DNA of 64,000 bases. Origin: Perognathus longimembris pacificus. Its lineage: Eukaryota; Chordata; Mammalia; Rodentia; Heteromyidae. The stretch covers positions 20,114,073 to 20,178,072 of the forward strand of contig NC_063181.1 of the NCBI RefSeq assembly GCF_023159225.1, written 5' to 3'. This document shows, piece by piece, positions 37,106 to 46,904 of the stretch (position 1 is its first letter; each line of letters begins with the position of its first letter). The notes beneath the pieces are model-generated. The model had not been told where the DNA came from. It saw only the letters and a program-made list of their open reading frames with translations, and ran no database searches. A program made the position numbers and the translations under genes.

Positions 37106-37563
37106 GAAAGGGAGACGGAGAGACATAGAGACCAGGTCTGTGAAACCAAAAACTGCTTATCAAATGGTTTTTCCCACAGGATTGGGGCAGCGACCCAACA
37201 GTATGTAACTAAAACCAAACAACTACTCAACATATAAAGGTCAAAAATTGACCTCTCAGTGGAATACAATAGCTCAAAAGCTATGTATGTACGTTCATGT
37301 AAGACTACTGTAGATATATTGTCTAATGTTGACATTACATTTAAAGCCCTAGGCCAATTTTCTTGGGCTTGGCCATGTGGCTACTGTATATGTTCTTGTT
37401 ACATTGTATATTGTATATATGTCTACCTTACCTAGAGTAGGGAAAGAAAAACAGGGCGTAATATTTCACAAGAAATGTACACACTGCCCTACTATGTAAC
37501 TGTACCCTTTTTGCACAACACCTTGTCAAAAAAATTGTGCTCAATTAATAAATAAATTAAATT
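37106..37563 (+). mobile_element. L1 3' UTR, second lineage
   Basis: Starts after the ORF2 TAA. It contains short dyads (AGGTCAAAAATTGACCT at 37226-37242; AATAGCTCAAAAGCTAT nearby) and lacks the G-rich tract of the other L1s. The last part, ACAAGAAATGTACACACTGC ... ACTGTACCCTTTTTGCACAA ... CTTGTCAAAAAAATTGTGC, is still related to the other L1 termini. Confidence 0.8.
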
Positions 37564-37639
37564 AAAAAATCAATCTTCACTGTATTTATAAACGTTTTAA
37601 GTTTACAAGAACATTTCTTTCTCTTTTAAATATAGAGAT

Positions 37640-37719
37640 AGGGCTGGGATGTAGCTCAGTGGCAAAGCGCTTGCCTAGCAAGTGCGACTTCCTGGGTTCG
37701 ATCCCCAGCATCAAAAAAG
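37640..37719 (+). mobile_element. ID SINE, tail split by an IDL-Geo
   Basis: GGGCTGGGATGTAGCTCAG, B box GGTTCGATCCC, tail AAAAAAGAAAAGACA. The outer TSD TTAAATATAGAGAT (37626-37639) and TTAAGTATAGAGAT (37963-37976) encloses both this ID and the following IDL-Geo. Confidence 0.88.
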
Positions 37720-37727
37720 AAAAGACA

Positions 37728-37943
37728 GGGCTGGGGATATAGCCTAGTGGCAAGAGTGCCTGCCTCGGATACACGAGGCTCTAGGTTCGATTCCCCAGCA
37801 CCACATATACAGAAAACGGCCAGAAGTGGCGCTGTGGCTCAAGTGGCAGAGTGCTAGCCTTGAGCGGGAAGAAGCCAGGGACAGTGCTCAGGCCCTGAGT
37901 CCAAGGCCCAGGACTGGCCAAAAAATAAAAAAATAAAAAAAAT
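37728..37943 (+). mobile_element. IDL-Geo SINE inserted in the ID tail
   Basis: Complete dimer with intact A and B boxes and tail of AAAATAAAAAAAT type. Its own short duplication AAAAGACA (37720-37727 and 37944-37951) lies inside the ID A-tail, so it landed after the ID element. The linker carries CAAGAGTGCCTGCCTCGG. Confidence 0.9.
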
Positions 37944-37976
37944 AAAAGACAAAAAAATACAGTTAAGTATAGAGAT

Positions 37977-38304
37977 GATTACACAGGTTTTCTTTTAAAT
38001 TGGGAACGATTTTTTAAACTACCTGAATGATGTGTTTTGACACAGAGACTTGAATGCTTTAATCTGAAGGTTAGCTGATGAATAAAGATTTACTGATTTC
38101 CTCCTTGCTTGTCACCCAGGGCTCTTGTTCCTTGAGTCCATCACCCCTGTCCATTTAGAATATCTGTCCGCTCTTATCCACATGTTTCATTCTCTGTATG
38201 GGCTGGATGCAATATTGAATGTGTGGGAAAATTGATAAACTCTGTTTGCTTTTGTTTTTTCTTTCTTTCTGATGGGGTTTATTCCATGTTAAGATTTGAG
38301 TATT
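37977..38304. other. unique DNA, no gene seen
   Basis: Nothing recognised. Confidence 0.5.
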
Positions 38305-38528
38305 AGAAAGTAGGAGCTTGGCTTTGGCATATATCTACAATCTTACCTACTCAGGAGGCTGGGATCTGGAGAATCACAGTTCAAGGACAACTGAGAGGGA
38401 GAGTTTACTAAAATCCACATCCAAAGTGAGTAGCAGAAAACAAGGTTGGTGGTATGGATCAAGTAGGACAGTTAAAACCAAGAAGACACATGCTTTGAGT
38501 TCAAATTCCAGAACTACAATAAACTCAT
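38305..38528 (+). mobile_element. B1/7SL-like plus ID-like dimeric SINE, old
   Basis: GGAGCTTGGCTTTGGCATAT, CTACTCAGGAGGCTGGGATC (B1-like), then GGTATGGATCAAGTAGGACA and TGAGTTCAAATTCCAGAAC (Geo/ID-like). Confidence 0.65.
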
Positions 38529-38963
38529 AAGCATGCAGATATCTACATGCCTATTTCTGTCACCCACAATAATGTTTTTTGCTACTTATATAAAGGTCTG
38601 GGGACAGCTTGAAGTCTTAGATTCATTTTTAATGAGGATGAATCTATAGTTAGATAAAAAAAAAAAAAAAACACCCAGGAAATTGGAAAAATGAAGCAGA
38701 TTGAGTTAATATCATCTCCCAATTTCCTTAACTGAAATATCCTAAAATCTGGAATACTCAATTATTTTGCCCAAGCACATGAGTAACAGAACCTCTTATT
38801 TTTTTCCACATAATTTTGGTGATTTTAAACACATTACCTAGTAATAAGATAATAGATCTCAGAGATGGACTGAATTGTTATCCAATACAGCATTTAATTA
38901 CATATTTAAAATGATCACTATTATGAGGTTTTCCTAGAAAATAATGTTTGAGAAAGGGAATTT
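38529..38963. other. unique DNA with an A-run
   Basis: A-run at 38657-38672; otherwise nothing recognised. Confidence 0.5.
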
Positions 38964-39045
38964 TATTGTTGTTGTTATTATTATTATTATTATTATTCTA
39001 TTAATTTCTTTATGCTGGTCCTGGGGCTTGAACCCAGTGGCATAA
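38964..39045 (-). repeat. (GTT)n(ATT)n tract plus SINE remnant
   Basis: 38964-38997 is a GTT/ATT microsatellite. TGGTCCTGGGGCTTGAACCC (39016-39035) is the antisense 3' end of a Geo-type module, so the repeat probably grew from that SINE's A-rich tail. Confidence 0.6.
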
Positions 39046-39821
39046 TGCAACTGAGGGAAATTATATCAAATATTGGAATTAAGGGGTTTCTCATATGTTC
39101 ATACACATATACATATGTATATGTATATGTATGACAAGGAATGTATGACATTCCTTGTAAGCTATAATTAAGTTACTGAAAATAAAGGAGACACTTCTTA
39201 GAGATACTTCTTGAGACACTTCTTGATGTTTTCTAGATACATTATCTATTTAATTTACCACCCATTTGCACTTAATTCTATAATTATTACTTCCACAAAA
39301 AAATGGAATTTAATGCTTACTTCTCACACTTTAAAAAAGACCATGGTTCTATCAGAAATAGAAGGAGAAATGAAAGACAGTGAAAACTTTTGTGGTGAAT
39401 TGCAATTAAATATGAAAACAGCACAAAGCAATCCAATGAAATTTGCTCATCAAGAAAGGATTTATCTAAATGGGTATATATTGGAATGGTGTTCTGGTGG
39501 GAAAGCCTTGGCCTAAAAAATGAAGGAGATTCAATACTGCTGAAATAGACTTTTTGCAAGTATGAAAATAGAACAAAAACTCTCTTGAAATTGTTTTGGA
39601 AAGTAAAGGGCACAGAATATTAAAGAGAGTAAATATTAGACTGTGTGACACTTATTGGGGTACATTTTATATATTTATGGAAAAGTAACAATGAGTCCTA
39701 TACATGTAAAACTAAATCTAAGACAATTTAGAAAGTTTTATTTTACTATTGTCAATATTTTTTATTATAAAATCTTAGTACTTTTCCCCTACCAAATGGT
39801 GTCTGGTAAAGTCTTATTAAT
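39046..39821. other. unique DNA with a short hairpin
   Basis: Contains the palindrome ACAAGGAATG / CATTCCTTGT at 39134-39158 after a TA/TG patch. No gene seen; the open frame 39211-39516 has no signature. Confidence 0.5.
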
Positions 39822-40130
39822 AGTTGTTACTGGGGCTGGGGATATGGCCTAGTGGCAAGAAGGTGCTGGGAAGAGCCCTTCCTCCCGCAGCCATGTCTAC
39901 TGTGAGCCTGCCCTCTGCTCCCTGCAAGGCCAGGCCACTCTGTAACTAGGTTATCTGCAGAAGTCTGGACATGAGGCCCTGGGTTCGATTCCCCAGCACC
40001 ACATATACAGAAAATGGCCAGAAGTGGCGCTGTGGCTCAAGTGGCAAAGTGCTAGCCTTGAGCAAAAAGTGCTCAGGCACTGAGTCCAAGCCCCAGGACT
40101 GGCCAAAAATAAATAAATAAAGTTGATTCT
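39822..40130 (+). mobile_element. IDL-Geo SINE with 109-bp foreign insert
   Basis: SINE 39832-40120: GGGGCTGGGGATATGGCCTA, B box GGTTCGATTCC, Geo half and tail AAAAATAAATAAATAA. TSD-like AGTTGTTACT (39822-39831) and AGTTGATTCT (40121-40130). Between the A and B boxes about 16 expected bases are replaced by 39861-39969, a GC-rich sequence that is not part of any IDL-Geo in the window. The Geo half lacks the AAGCCAGGGACAG segment. Confidence 0.9.
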
Positions 40131-42329
40131 GGATGGGACATTTAATATACTAAACAAATGCTTTATGTCATTAGTTGGTATTGGAGATTTTATACAAATT
40201 TCTTTTTTATTATTTATGTTTGTATATATGGAATTGGATCAACTCATTATTTTGAGTCTAATATCTATACAAATTAGAGTAACATGTACATAACTACAGA
40301 CAGGGAAAGCTTGGGAATTTGCTTACTCTGGAAAAATGGCAAATATGAATTTGAACTCCTATTTACTTGTATGAATTCAATATCCTCTGAGTTGAAAAAT
40401 TCACATATAGTTTTATGATGCAGTAAGTCTATGTTAGAACAGATTGAGAAGTTCAACATTTGCTTAATTTAATAATATTATTCAGAATAGTCCTATTGGT
40501 ATCAACAGACCTGCAGTGTCCAACAGTAATCACTACCAGCATGTAGCTACTTAATGTGACTAGTATAAGTAATGACATACTGTTAGTAAAACCACATACA
40601 AATTTCAAAGAGTTATTGCTTTAAAATAACACAAATATTGGAATTGATTGGTTAATAAACTGGTAACATATTTGGATATAAGGAGTTAAACAATACACAA
40701 TTAATCTCAGCTTGATCTTTCTAATTGCTTGAAGGCTAGCTGATAGCAAATTTAAAATTATGTGTGCAGCTCATAAATGTGATTCATATTTTATTTCTAC
40801 CTGATCACCCTGACTATGCTTGAACTTTTGAAAAAAAAAATAAATGGCATTTTTAAATAGCAGTGGTGAGTGGAAAATCATAGTGGAGAATACAATGCCA
40901 CACAGAGTTGATAAAAAAAATAAAATAAAAGCCTGTCAGTTTTTAACGTTTCTTAGAAATGATAAGATCTCTTGAGGTTCTTGTTTCATTTTCCCTGGAA
41001 CTCTGGGGAACCATACTCATTATAGCTGTCAGGTGCAGTGACAGGTGTATTTACAGCTACAAAAGGATCCCCTTTTATATCTCAATTTCTGTGTTTGACA
41101 ATGAGGAATATTTCACCTTTCATCTAGAAATTTGCCACTCTTTAGCCTCAGGCCCCAAAGCTTTACCTTTTTCCAACTTCTTAAAAGTTGTCATGGCCAG
41201 TCAAGAGGCAGGTTTTTTTTCCCCTCTAAATACTCAGAATAAAAAAAAAAAAACTATTTTGCTACATAAATTAAAAATTAAAAAAATTCAATTTAAGTAT
41301 GCTTTGTAACCATAGTACTCATTCATCAGGTGGCCTTCAGATGATCAAGTTGGTAATATGTCAGTTATTCAAACTGAAAAGAGAAAATCCTACTATTTAT
41401 GCTTTAAATTTGCATTGTAATCTTCCAATGTTAAATTGGTGTTCATATTCTTTACTTAACGCGGTAGAAAAATATAATCCCCTGACTTTGTCCAGTGCTT
41501 TTGGATTTTTATCCATAACATAACTATCTGTACCTGTTAATAGAATCCAATTTTAGCTATTTTGTTTTATGGTAGAAATGATTAAATTTACAACAGGAAT
41601 AGTCTTCAGACTACAGTAGAATATATTATAGATCTGACAAGTTTTAAGTATTTATCATTGAAATCTAGGGTCCCACTGACCTATATATCTCTGCATTTCT
41701 TCACTTGAGATAGCTATAAGATTGTTCAGGAGTTCTTCACTCCCTACCTTCTGTGATTTCAGAACTTTTAAAGGGAATGGATTAAGGTTCAAAAATACTC
41801 ATAGAATTTTATCTCATAATGTTCAGGGATTTGCATATAAAGCAAAGAAATAATGTTACATTGTAGAATATAAGAACTATGAGATTTGTGTATATCCATC
41901 CTATAACATCCCTACTGGTTTGGGATTATGAACTTTACCTATGCTATGAATTGGGCAGTTTAAAGATGTATAAAACATAGTCAAAAGTCCAGTTTCTAAG
42001 AAGCATAAGAACTTGCATATTTTGAACTGTTACCTTAATCAAAATTAATAAATAATAAGAAATAGAGAACAAAAACTTTGAAGACTGAACTAACAGAACA
42101 TGAGTGATCTTCATGTACAACAGCTGTCACACCTACTAAGTTGCAGAGGAGAATTAACCCTAGAAACTAAGAGATTGTCATGTCTGATATTTACTTTGAG
42201 GCTTTCTGCTCTTCTGTCAACATCAATTCTACATTAACACTGTTTGAATTTTCTGTTTCCATTTTTCTATTTTTTGGCTAGTCATAATGGCCTTGCTGTG
42301 TATTTGAAAAGCAATTCTCCAACAATGTC
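40131..42329. other. unique DNA, no gene seen
   Basis: About 2.2 kb. Open frames at 40959-41309 and 41299-41523 lack any recognisable domain. A-runs at 40830 and 41240. Confidence 0.5.
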
Positions 42330-42425
42330 AAAAATGAGGCTGGAGGTAAAGTTGAACAAGAAATGTGCTCACTGCCTTACATGAAACTATAACCCCTCAG
42401 TACTTTACATTGACAATAAAGGGGA
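42330..42425 (+). mobile_element. L1 3' end fragment, about 95 bp
   Basis: GAACAAGAAATGTGCTCACTGCC, ATGAAACTATAACCCCTC and ACATTGACAATAAAGG. Confidence 0.7.
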
Positions 42426-42811
42426 AAAAGACTTGTATTAGAACTTTGAATTGAACAATATCCATTAATGTGGTCATCATTCAGAAATGAGGTTTCCTGG
42501 GGGGGGGGGAGAAATGAGGTTTCCTCCATAATCTTTGAAATTTTACACACTTGAAATGAACAAGGAGTGAATGTAACAAATGTACCAAATTCTGATTTCA
42601 GTATAATATAAAATGATAGATATGTACGAACTCATCTATCTCCCTATCTATTCAGATTGATAGGAAAATATACATGTAGGCTTGAAATTTGAAATTAGCA
42701 TCGTCTTAGGATGAAATGAGCATAATTTCAATCAACTTAAATTGATGATACTAAAAAATGTTAAAATGATATTTGGAGACATGTTTTTATATACAGATAT
42801 AAGTAGGGTTT
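42426..42811. other. unique DNA, no gene seen
   Basis: Contains a G9 run at 42500-42510 between two copies of GAAATGAGGTTTCCT, i.e. a small local duplication. Confidence 0.5.
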
Positions 42812-42838
42812 AAGAAAATAAGGCAGACCAGCACAACA

Positions 42839-43081
42839 ATGTTCATCGCAGCACAATTTGTCATAGCGAGAATCTGGAACCAACCCAGATGCCCCTCAGT
42901 AGACGAATGGATCAGGAAAATGTGGTACATATACACAATGGAATTTTATGCCTCTATCAGAAAGAATAACATTGTTCCATTTGTAAGGAAATGGAAGGAC
43001 TTGGAAAAAGTTATACTAAGTGAAGTGAGCCAGACCCAAAGAAACATGGACTCTATGGTCTCCCTTATTGGGAATAATTAG
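42839..43081 (+). pseudogene. L1 ORF2 C-terminus, 80 codons
   Basis: MFIAAQFVIARIWNQPRCPS ... KMWYIYTMEFYASI ... GNN then TAG: the last part of L1 ORF2, intact in frame to the natural stop. Only the C-terminus is present because of 5' truncation, so no enzyme can be made. It is the best in-window reference for where ORF2 ends and the first-lineage 3' UTR starts. Confidence 0.92.
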
Positions 43082-43447
43082 TACAGGTTTAGGCAAGGCA
43101 TAGCAGAGCATTACAAGGCCCAATAGCTATACCCTTATGAACACATAAGATGATGCTAAGTGAAATGAACTCCATGTTATGGAAACAATTGTTATATCAC
43201 AGTTGTAACTACTTTCAACGTCCTATGTGTATCTGTAGCTTCTATTATTGATGATGTTCTTGTATCACATTCCTGTGGTTGTACCTACACTATCTCTGTA
43301 ATCTTATCTGAGTATATTGGAAACCGTGTTTACTGGTATTGGAAGTAGGAAATTCAAAGGGAATACCAAAATTGAGAGACACAGGGTAAAAAAAGAGAAA
43401 CAACTACAAAAGCAATACTTGCAAAACTGTTTGGTGTAAGTGAACTG

Positions 43448-43508
43448 AACACCTGGGGGCGGGGGGGAGGGAAAGGGGGAGAGGGAGGGGGGTATGAGGG
43501 ACAAGGTA
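43448..43508 (+). repeat. G-rich tract in L1 3' UTR, potential G-quadruplex
   Basis: GGGGGCGGGGGGGAGGG, AAAGGGGGAGAGGGAGGGG and more: many runs of at least three G. Confidence 0.7.
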
Positions 43509-43610
43509 AGAAACAGTACAAGAAATGTATCCAATGCCTAACATATGAAACTGTAACCTCTCTGAACATCAGTTTGATAATAAAAATTTGAAAAAAAAAA
43601 AAAAGAAAAT

Positions 43611-43971
43611 ATAGGTACAACCACAGGAAGGTGATACAAGAACATCATCTATAATAGATGCTACAGATACACATGGTACGTTGAAAGTAATTACAACTGT
43701 GATATAACAATCATTTCCATAACATGGAGTTCATTTCACTTAGCATCATCTTATATGTTCATAAGGGTATAGCTAATGGGCTCTTGTGATCCTCTGCTGT
43801 AACTTGCCTAAACCTGTACTAATTACTCCCAATAAGGGAGACATAGAGTCCATGTTTCTTTGGGTCTGGCTCACTTCACTTAGTATAATTTTTTCCAAGT
43901 TCTTCCATTTCCTTACAAATGGGGCAATGTCATTCTTTCTGATAGAGGCATAAAATTCCATTAATCTCAAG
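43611..43971 (-). mobile_element. inverted L1 piece, mate of 42.94-43.29 kb
   Basis: The reverse complement covers the last about 65 codons of ORF2 (MEFYASIRKNDIAPFVRKWK) and the first about 200 bp of 3' UTR. It pairs with 42940-43295 at roughly 90 percent or better by eye, making arms of a 1-kb imperfect palindrome. It has a 3' truncation and no A-tail of its own. Confidence 0.88.
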
Positions 43972-44066
43972 TAGAAAAGCTAATTTGTAAATGCTTCTAA
44001 AAGTAGATGTTTAAGTAGTTACTAAATTTAGTAATTAATAAAAAAAAAGAAAGAAAATAAGGCAGA

Positions 44067-44560
44067 TTGCTATTTAACAATAGTAAGCTCTCACCAACTG
44101 TAAGGCTGAGTAGGTATGTAATGGAATAATGTGGCTTGTGTCTATAGTGAAGCTACCAATTTAATTTTGGTGTGACACCAAGAACAAAGCCCTGATTTTT
44201 AAAAATAAAATAAAAATTAATTAAATAAAGAATAATATACTTTGCCTTTTCCATGCCAGTCTACCAATTTCTGTGTAAACTTTAATTACATGCACCCACC
44301 CTGAGGCTGAAATTTTATGGCTTTTGTTATTAGCCAATGTATAATTGAACTATAAAAATACATGAAATATTTTAATCATTTAATACAGAAATGGAAATGT
44401 TTTAAATAATATTATATAACTTAGTTAAAAATTGGCCTGATGATTTAAGACTGCAATCTTTGCTATCAGATTATAGTCTTCCAACTTTGAAATGTGAGCA
44501 TCAAAAATCATGAAGCTTAAACAAAGAACAAATATTAGTTGCAAATAGTGTGCCATACTG
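44067..44560. other. unique DNA, no gene seen
   Basis: Nothing recognised. Confidence 0.5.
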
Positions 44561-44573
44561 AATAAAATGTTTT

Positions 44574-44605
<32 letters not shown>

Positions 44606-44814
44606 TTGGCCAGTCCTGGGCCTTGGACTCAGGGCCTGAGCACTGTCCCTGGCTTCTTCCAGCTCAAGGCTAGCACTCTGCAACTTGAGCCACAGCGCCG
44701 CTTCTGGCCGTTTTCTGTATATGTGGTGCTGGGGAATCGAACCTAGGGCCTCGTGTATCCGAGGCAGGCACTCTTGCCACTAGGCTATATCCCCAGCCCG
44801 AATAAAATGTTTTT
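44561..44814 (-). mobile_element. IDL-Geo SINE with perfect 14-bp TSD
   Basis: SINE 44575-44800 in minus orientation, tail of (TTTTG)n/T-run on the plus strand, then GGCCAGTCCTGGGCCTTGGA, CTGGCCGTTTTCTGTATATG, GAATCGAACCTAGGGCC and CCCCAGCCCG. TSD AATAAAATGTTTTT at 44561-44574 and 44801-44814. Confidence 0.93.
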
Positions 44815-45464
44815 GTGTTAAAACAAAATAAGAAAAAAGATGCTCCATACTAGATTAAAAAAAAGAATTTCTCATTGTCTAGGGTTATATACTGAAAAAG
44901 AAATTTGTGGTGATATGTCAGCAGAAATGAATGCTGAAATGTTATAGAAACAAAACTATACAGGGTAGGGTGGATGTAATGAGGTAATGAACATAAGAAA
45001 AAATGTGGTCTCTTTCTTCAAAAATTTTATTTGGGAAGTTCTAGTACACACTTAATAATGTATGCCAGAACATAAGCACCTAGAGTACTTTGTCATACAA
45101 CTTGTTAAGTTTCGTAGAAAGAACTTTACTTCTTAATGGAAATATACAAAGAAGCTACAGAAAAAAAGTAGCTTTTAGTAAATAATAAAAAAATAGAACC
45201 AGGTGAATAAATTGTTCCATGTGAGGTAATTCAGAAATGACTGAAGGACTTTAATCAGAATATTATCTATTCTTCTCTCAGATCAAGAGATAAATCCAGG
45301 AATGAAATTTGGGTTATATTTCCATGCACATGCATTTTATATTTAGAAGGTTATGATTAACTGGGAAATTCTATAAAGACCTTTCAGTGTAGCAACAAGA
45401 TCAAAATAGTTGATTTATTTATAACTTAAGCTTCAGTTTACTTTTAATGCTTTATTTATTTTTA
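44815..45464. other. unique DNA, no gene seen
   Basis: Nothing recognised. Confidence 0.5.
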
Positions 45465-45652
45465 ATTTAATTTTATTGTCAAGGTGATATACAGAGTGGT
45501 TACAGTTACATACTTAAGGTACTCAATACATTTCTTGTCAAACTTTTTATCTCCTCATTCATTTTCTCTCACTTCCCCCTCCCATGAGTTATACAGTTAA
45601 TTTCAAACATATTGTCTTGTGAGTGTCTCTGTTGCATCCTTTGTCTTACCAT
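45465..45652 (-). mobile_element. L1 3' end fragment
   Basis: TTTTATTGTCAAGGTGATAT, ACAGAGTGGTTACAGTTACA ... CCCCCTCCCATGAGTTATAC: antisense L1 3' terminus. Confidence 0.75.
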
Positions 45653-45720
45653 TTATTTAATTTGTTTTGTTGCCAAGATGATATACAGGGGGGTTAGAGT
45701 TACATACATAAGGTAATTTC

Positions 45721-45754
<34 letters not shown>

Positions 45755-46045
45755 GGCCGTCCTGGGCCTTGGACTCAGGGCCTGAGCACTGTCCCTGGCT
45801 TCTTCCCGCTCAAGGCTAGCACTCTGCCACTTGAGCCACAGCGCCACTTCTGGCCGTTTTCTGTATATGTGGTGCTAGGGAATTGAACCCAGGGCCTCAT
45901 TTATATGAGGCAAGCTCTCTTGCCACTAGGCCATATCCCCATCCCCATACATAAGGTAATGAGTACATTTTTTGTCGAACTTATTACTTCCTCCATCATT
46001 TTCTCTCACTTTCCTTCCTCCCCAATTAATGTTCCCCTTCTCTTC
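45653..46045 (-). mobile_element. second L1 3' end, split by an IDL-Geo
   Basis: TTTGTTTTGTTGCCAAGATG, ATATACAGGGGGGTTAGAGT, then a SINE at 45718-45945, then GAGTACATTTTTTGTCGAAC, TTATTACTTCCTCC. It lies directly beside the previous fragment in the same orientation. Confidence 0.75.
45703..45960 (-). mobile_element. IDL-Geo SINE nested in L1 3' UTR
   Basis: SINE 45718-45945, minus orientation, (TTTTC)n/T tail, Geo half GCCACTTGAGCCACAGCGCC, GAATTGAACCCAGGGCCTCA. TSD CATACATAAGGTAAT (15 bp) at 45703-45717 and 45946-45960, identical. Confidence 0.93.
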
Positions 46046-46289
46046 CTTAATTCAGATAAGCATTTATTTTTAGTATGTTTTAATTTGCATGTGAAAATGA
46101 AAAAAAATTATAAACTAATCTAGATTTGCTTCAGAAGGAAAAACCGAGACAGAAACATTTCTAGTACTGCCTGAATTAAGAATAATTTCTACTAAAATTG
46201 GCAGAAATTTTGGAGAAAAGGTTAATTGCTGCCCCCTATTTATAGTATTCTGAATTTATATACATACAGGAAATAATGTTTGCTGCTAC
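46046..46289. other. unassigned DNA downstream of the integrase-like relic
   Basis: Nothing recognised. Confidence 0.4.
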
Positions 46290-46550
46290 TTAAGTCCAAT
46301 TTCTTAACAGTTTTCCTAAAGGTCTAGATTTTGTTTCATTTGCTCCAAGGATTGAAGATGGTGTAGAGCATGAAATTTTAATGACTATATCATAGATTTT
46401 TGCCAGCAAGTGTTGTATTTCTGCTATAAAATGAGTTATTTGGTCTGATTTAGTCCAGAAAGGGATAACAAAATGAGGAATAATCCTTCTTTCTGTTTCT
46501 GTACCTCCCCCTCTCTCTCCTACTGTCCCTGTTATGTTGGAAGAAATCAA
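46290..46550 (-). pseudogene. possible retroviral pol (integrase-like) relic
   Basis: An 86-codon minus-strand frame contains SDQITHFIAEIQHLLAKIYD and, about 20 residues on, a serine-rich stretch then NETK...LGKLLRNW. The SDxxTHF pattern, with the following spacing to a degraded P-rich segment and an acidic residue, recalls the catalytic core of retroviral integrases. The match is short, key positions are changed, and the flanks (46551-46800) are littered with stops. Treat as a hypothesis: an old endogenous retrovirus remnant, or chance. Confidence 0.3.
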
Positions 46551-46904
46551 TCTATTAAAAACCTGTGGAGTGTTTCAAGATAGGAGTGGAGGAAATTGGG
46601 AAGGAGAACTTGGAGATTTTATGCCATTTGTTATTTTCCTATAGATTTTTTTTTTGAGAATTAAAATCTCTACAGCAGTAAAAGATTTGGTCAAAATTCT
46701 TTCCTGCCAAGGCAAAACCAGTTGACTGTTAGTTCTTTTTCCTTAATCCACACATAGGTCCTACCTGGTGGGAGAGAAATTGAAACCTTTAGGCTAAAAG
46801 TTGAAACACTTAGATTAAGAAAAAATATATACTGGGGCATGATAAATTGTATGGGTCGAAGTATTTACTCACAGTAGAAGGAAAGGAGAATTTATTAGAA
46901 GAGG
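46551..46904. other. unassigned DNA, stops in all frames
   Basis: May be more of the retroviral relic on the minus strand; I cannot show it. Confidence 0.35.

Larger units (their letters stand above)
33725..37563 (+). mobile_element. 5'-truncated L1 (about 3.6 kb plus nested SINE)
   Basis: A LINE-1 copy that starts inside ORF2 at the end of the endonuclease domain and runs through reverse transcriptase, C-terminal domain and 3' UTR to an AATAAATAAATTAAATTAAA end. ORF1 and the 5' UTR are absent. Flanks 33711-33725 (AATAATCACTCTTCC) and 37565-37579 (AAAAATCAATCTTCA) match at about 12 of 15 positions and are the probable TSD. Three breaks in the reading frame and a SINE insertion show it is dead. 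Its 3' UTR is unlike that of the 42.8-kb type, so two L1 lineages have been active. Confidence 0.9.
42812..44066 (+). mobile_element. L1 insertion with probable 3' transduction
   Basis: A single 16-bp direct repeat AAGAAAATAAGGCAGA (42812-42827 and 44051-44066, identical) encloses: plus-strand L1 ORF2 end and 3' UTR (42828-43590), an A-run (43591-43609), a minus-strand L1 piece (about 43611-43971), about 70 bp of unique DNA, and a second A-run after AATAAA (44035-44050). The simplest reading is one insertion from a read-through L1 transcript that ended downstream of the source element. An alternative is two successive insertions. Confidence 0.75.

Noticed and set aside
37640..37711. tRNA gene
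   Set aside because: A and B boxes are present, but the sequence is an ID SINE without a cloverleaf acceptor stem, and it has an A-tail and TSD.
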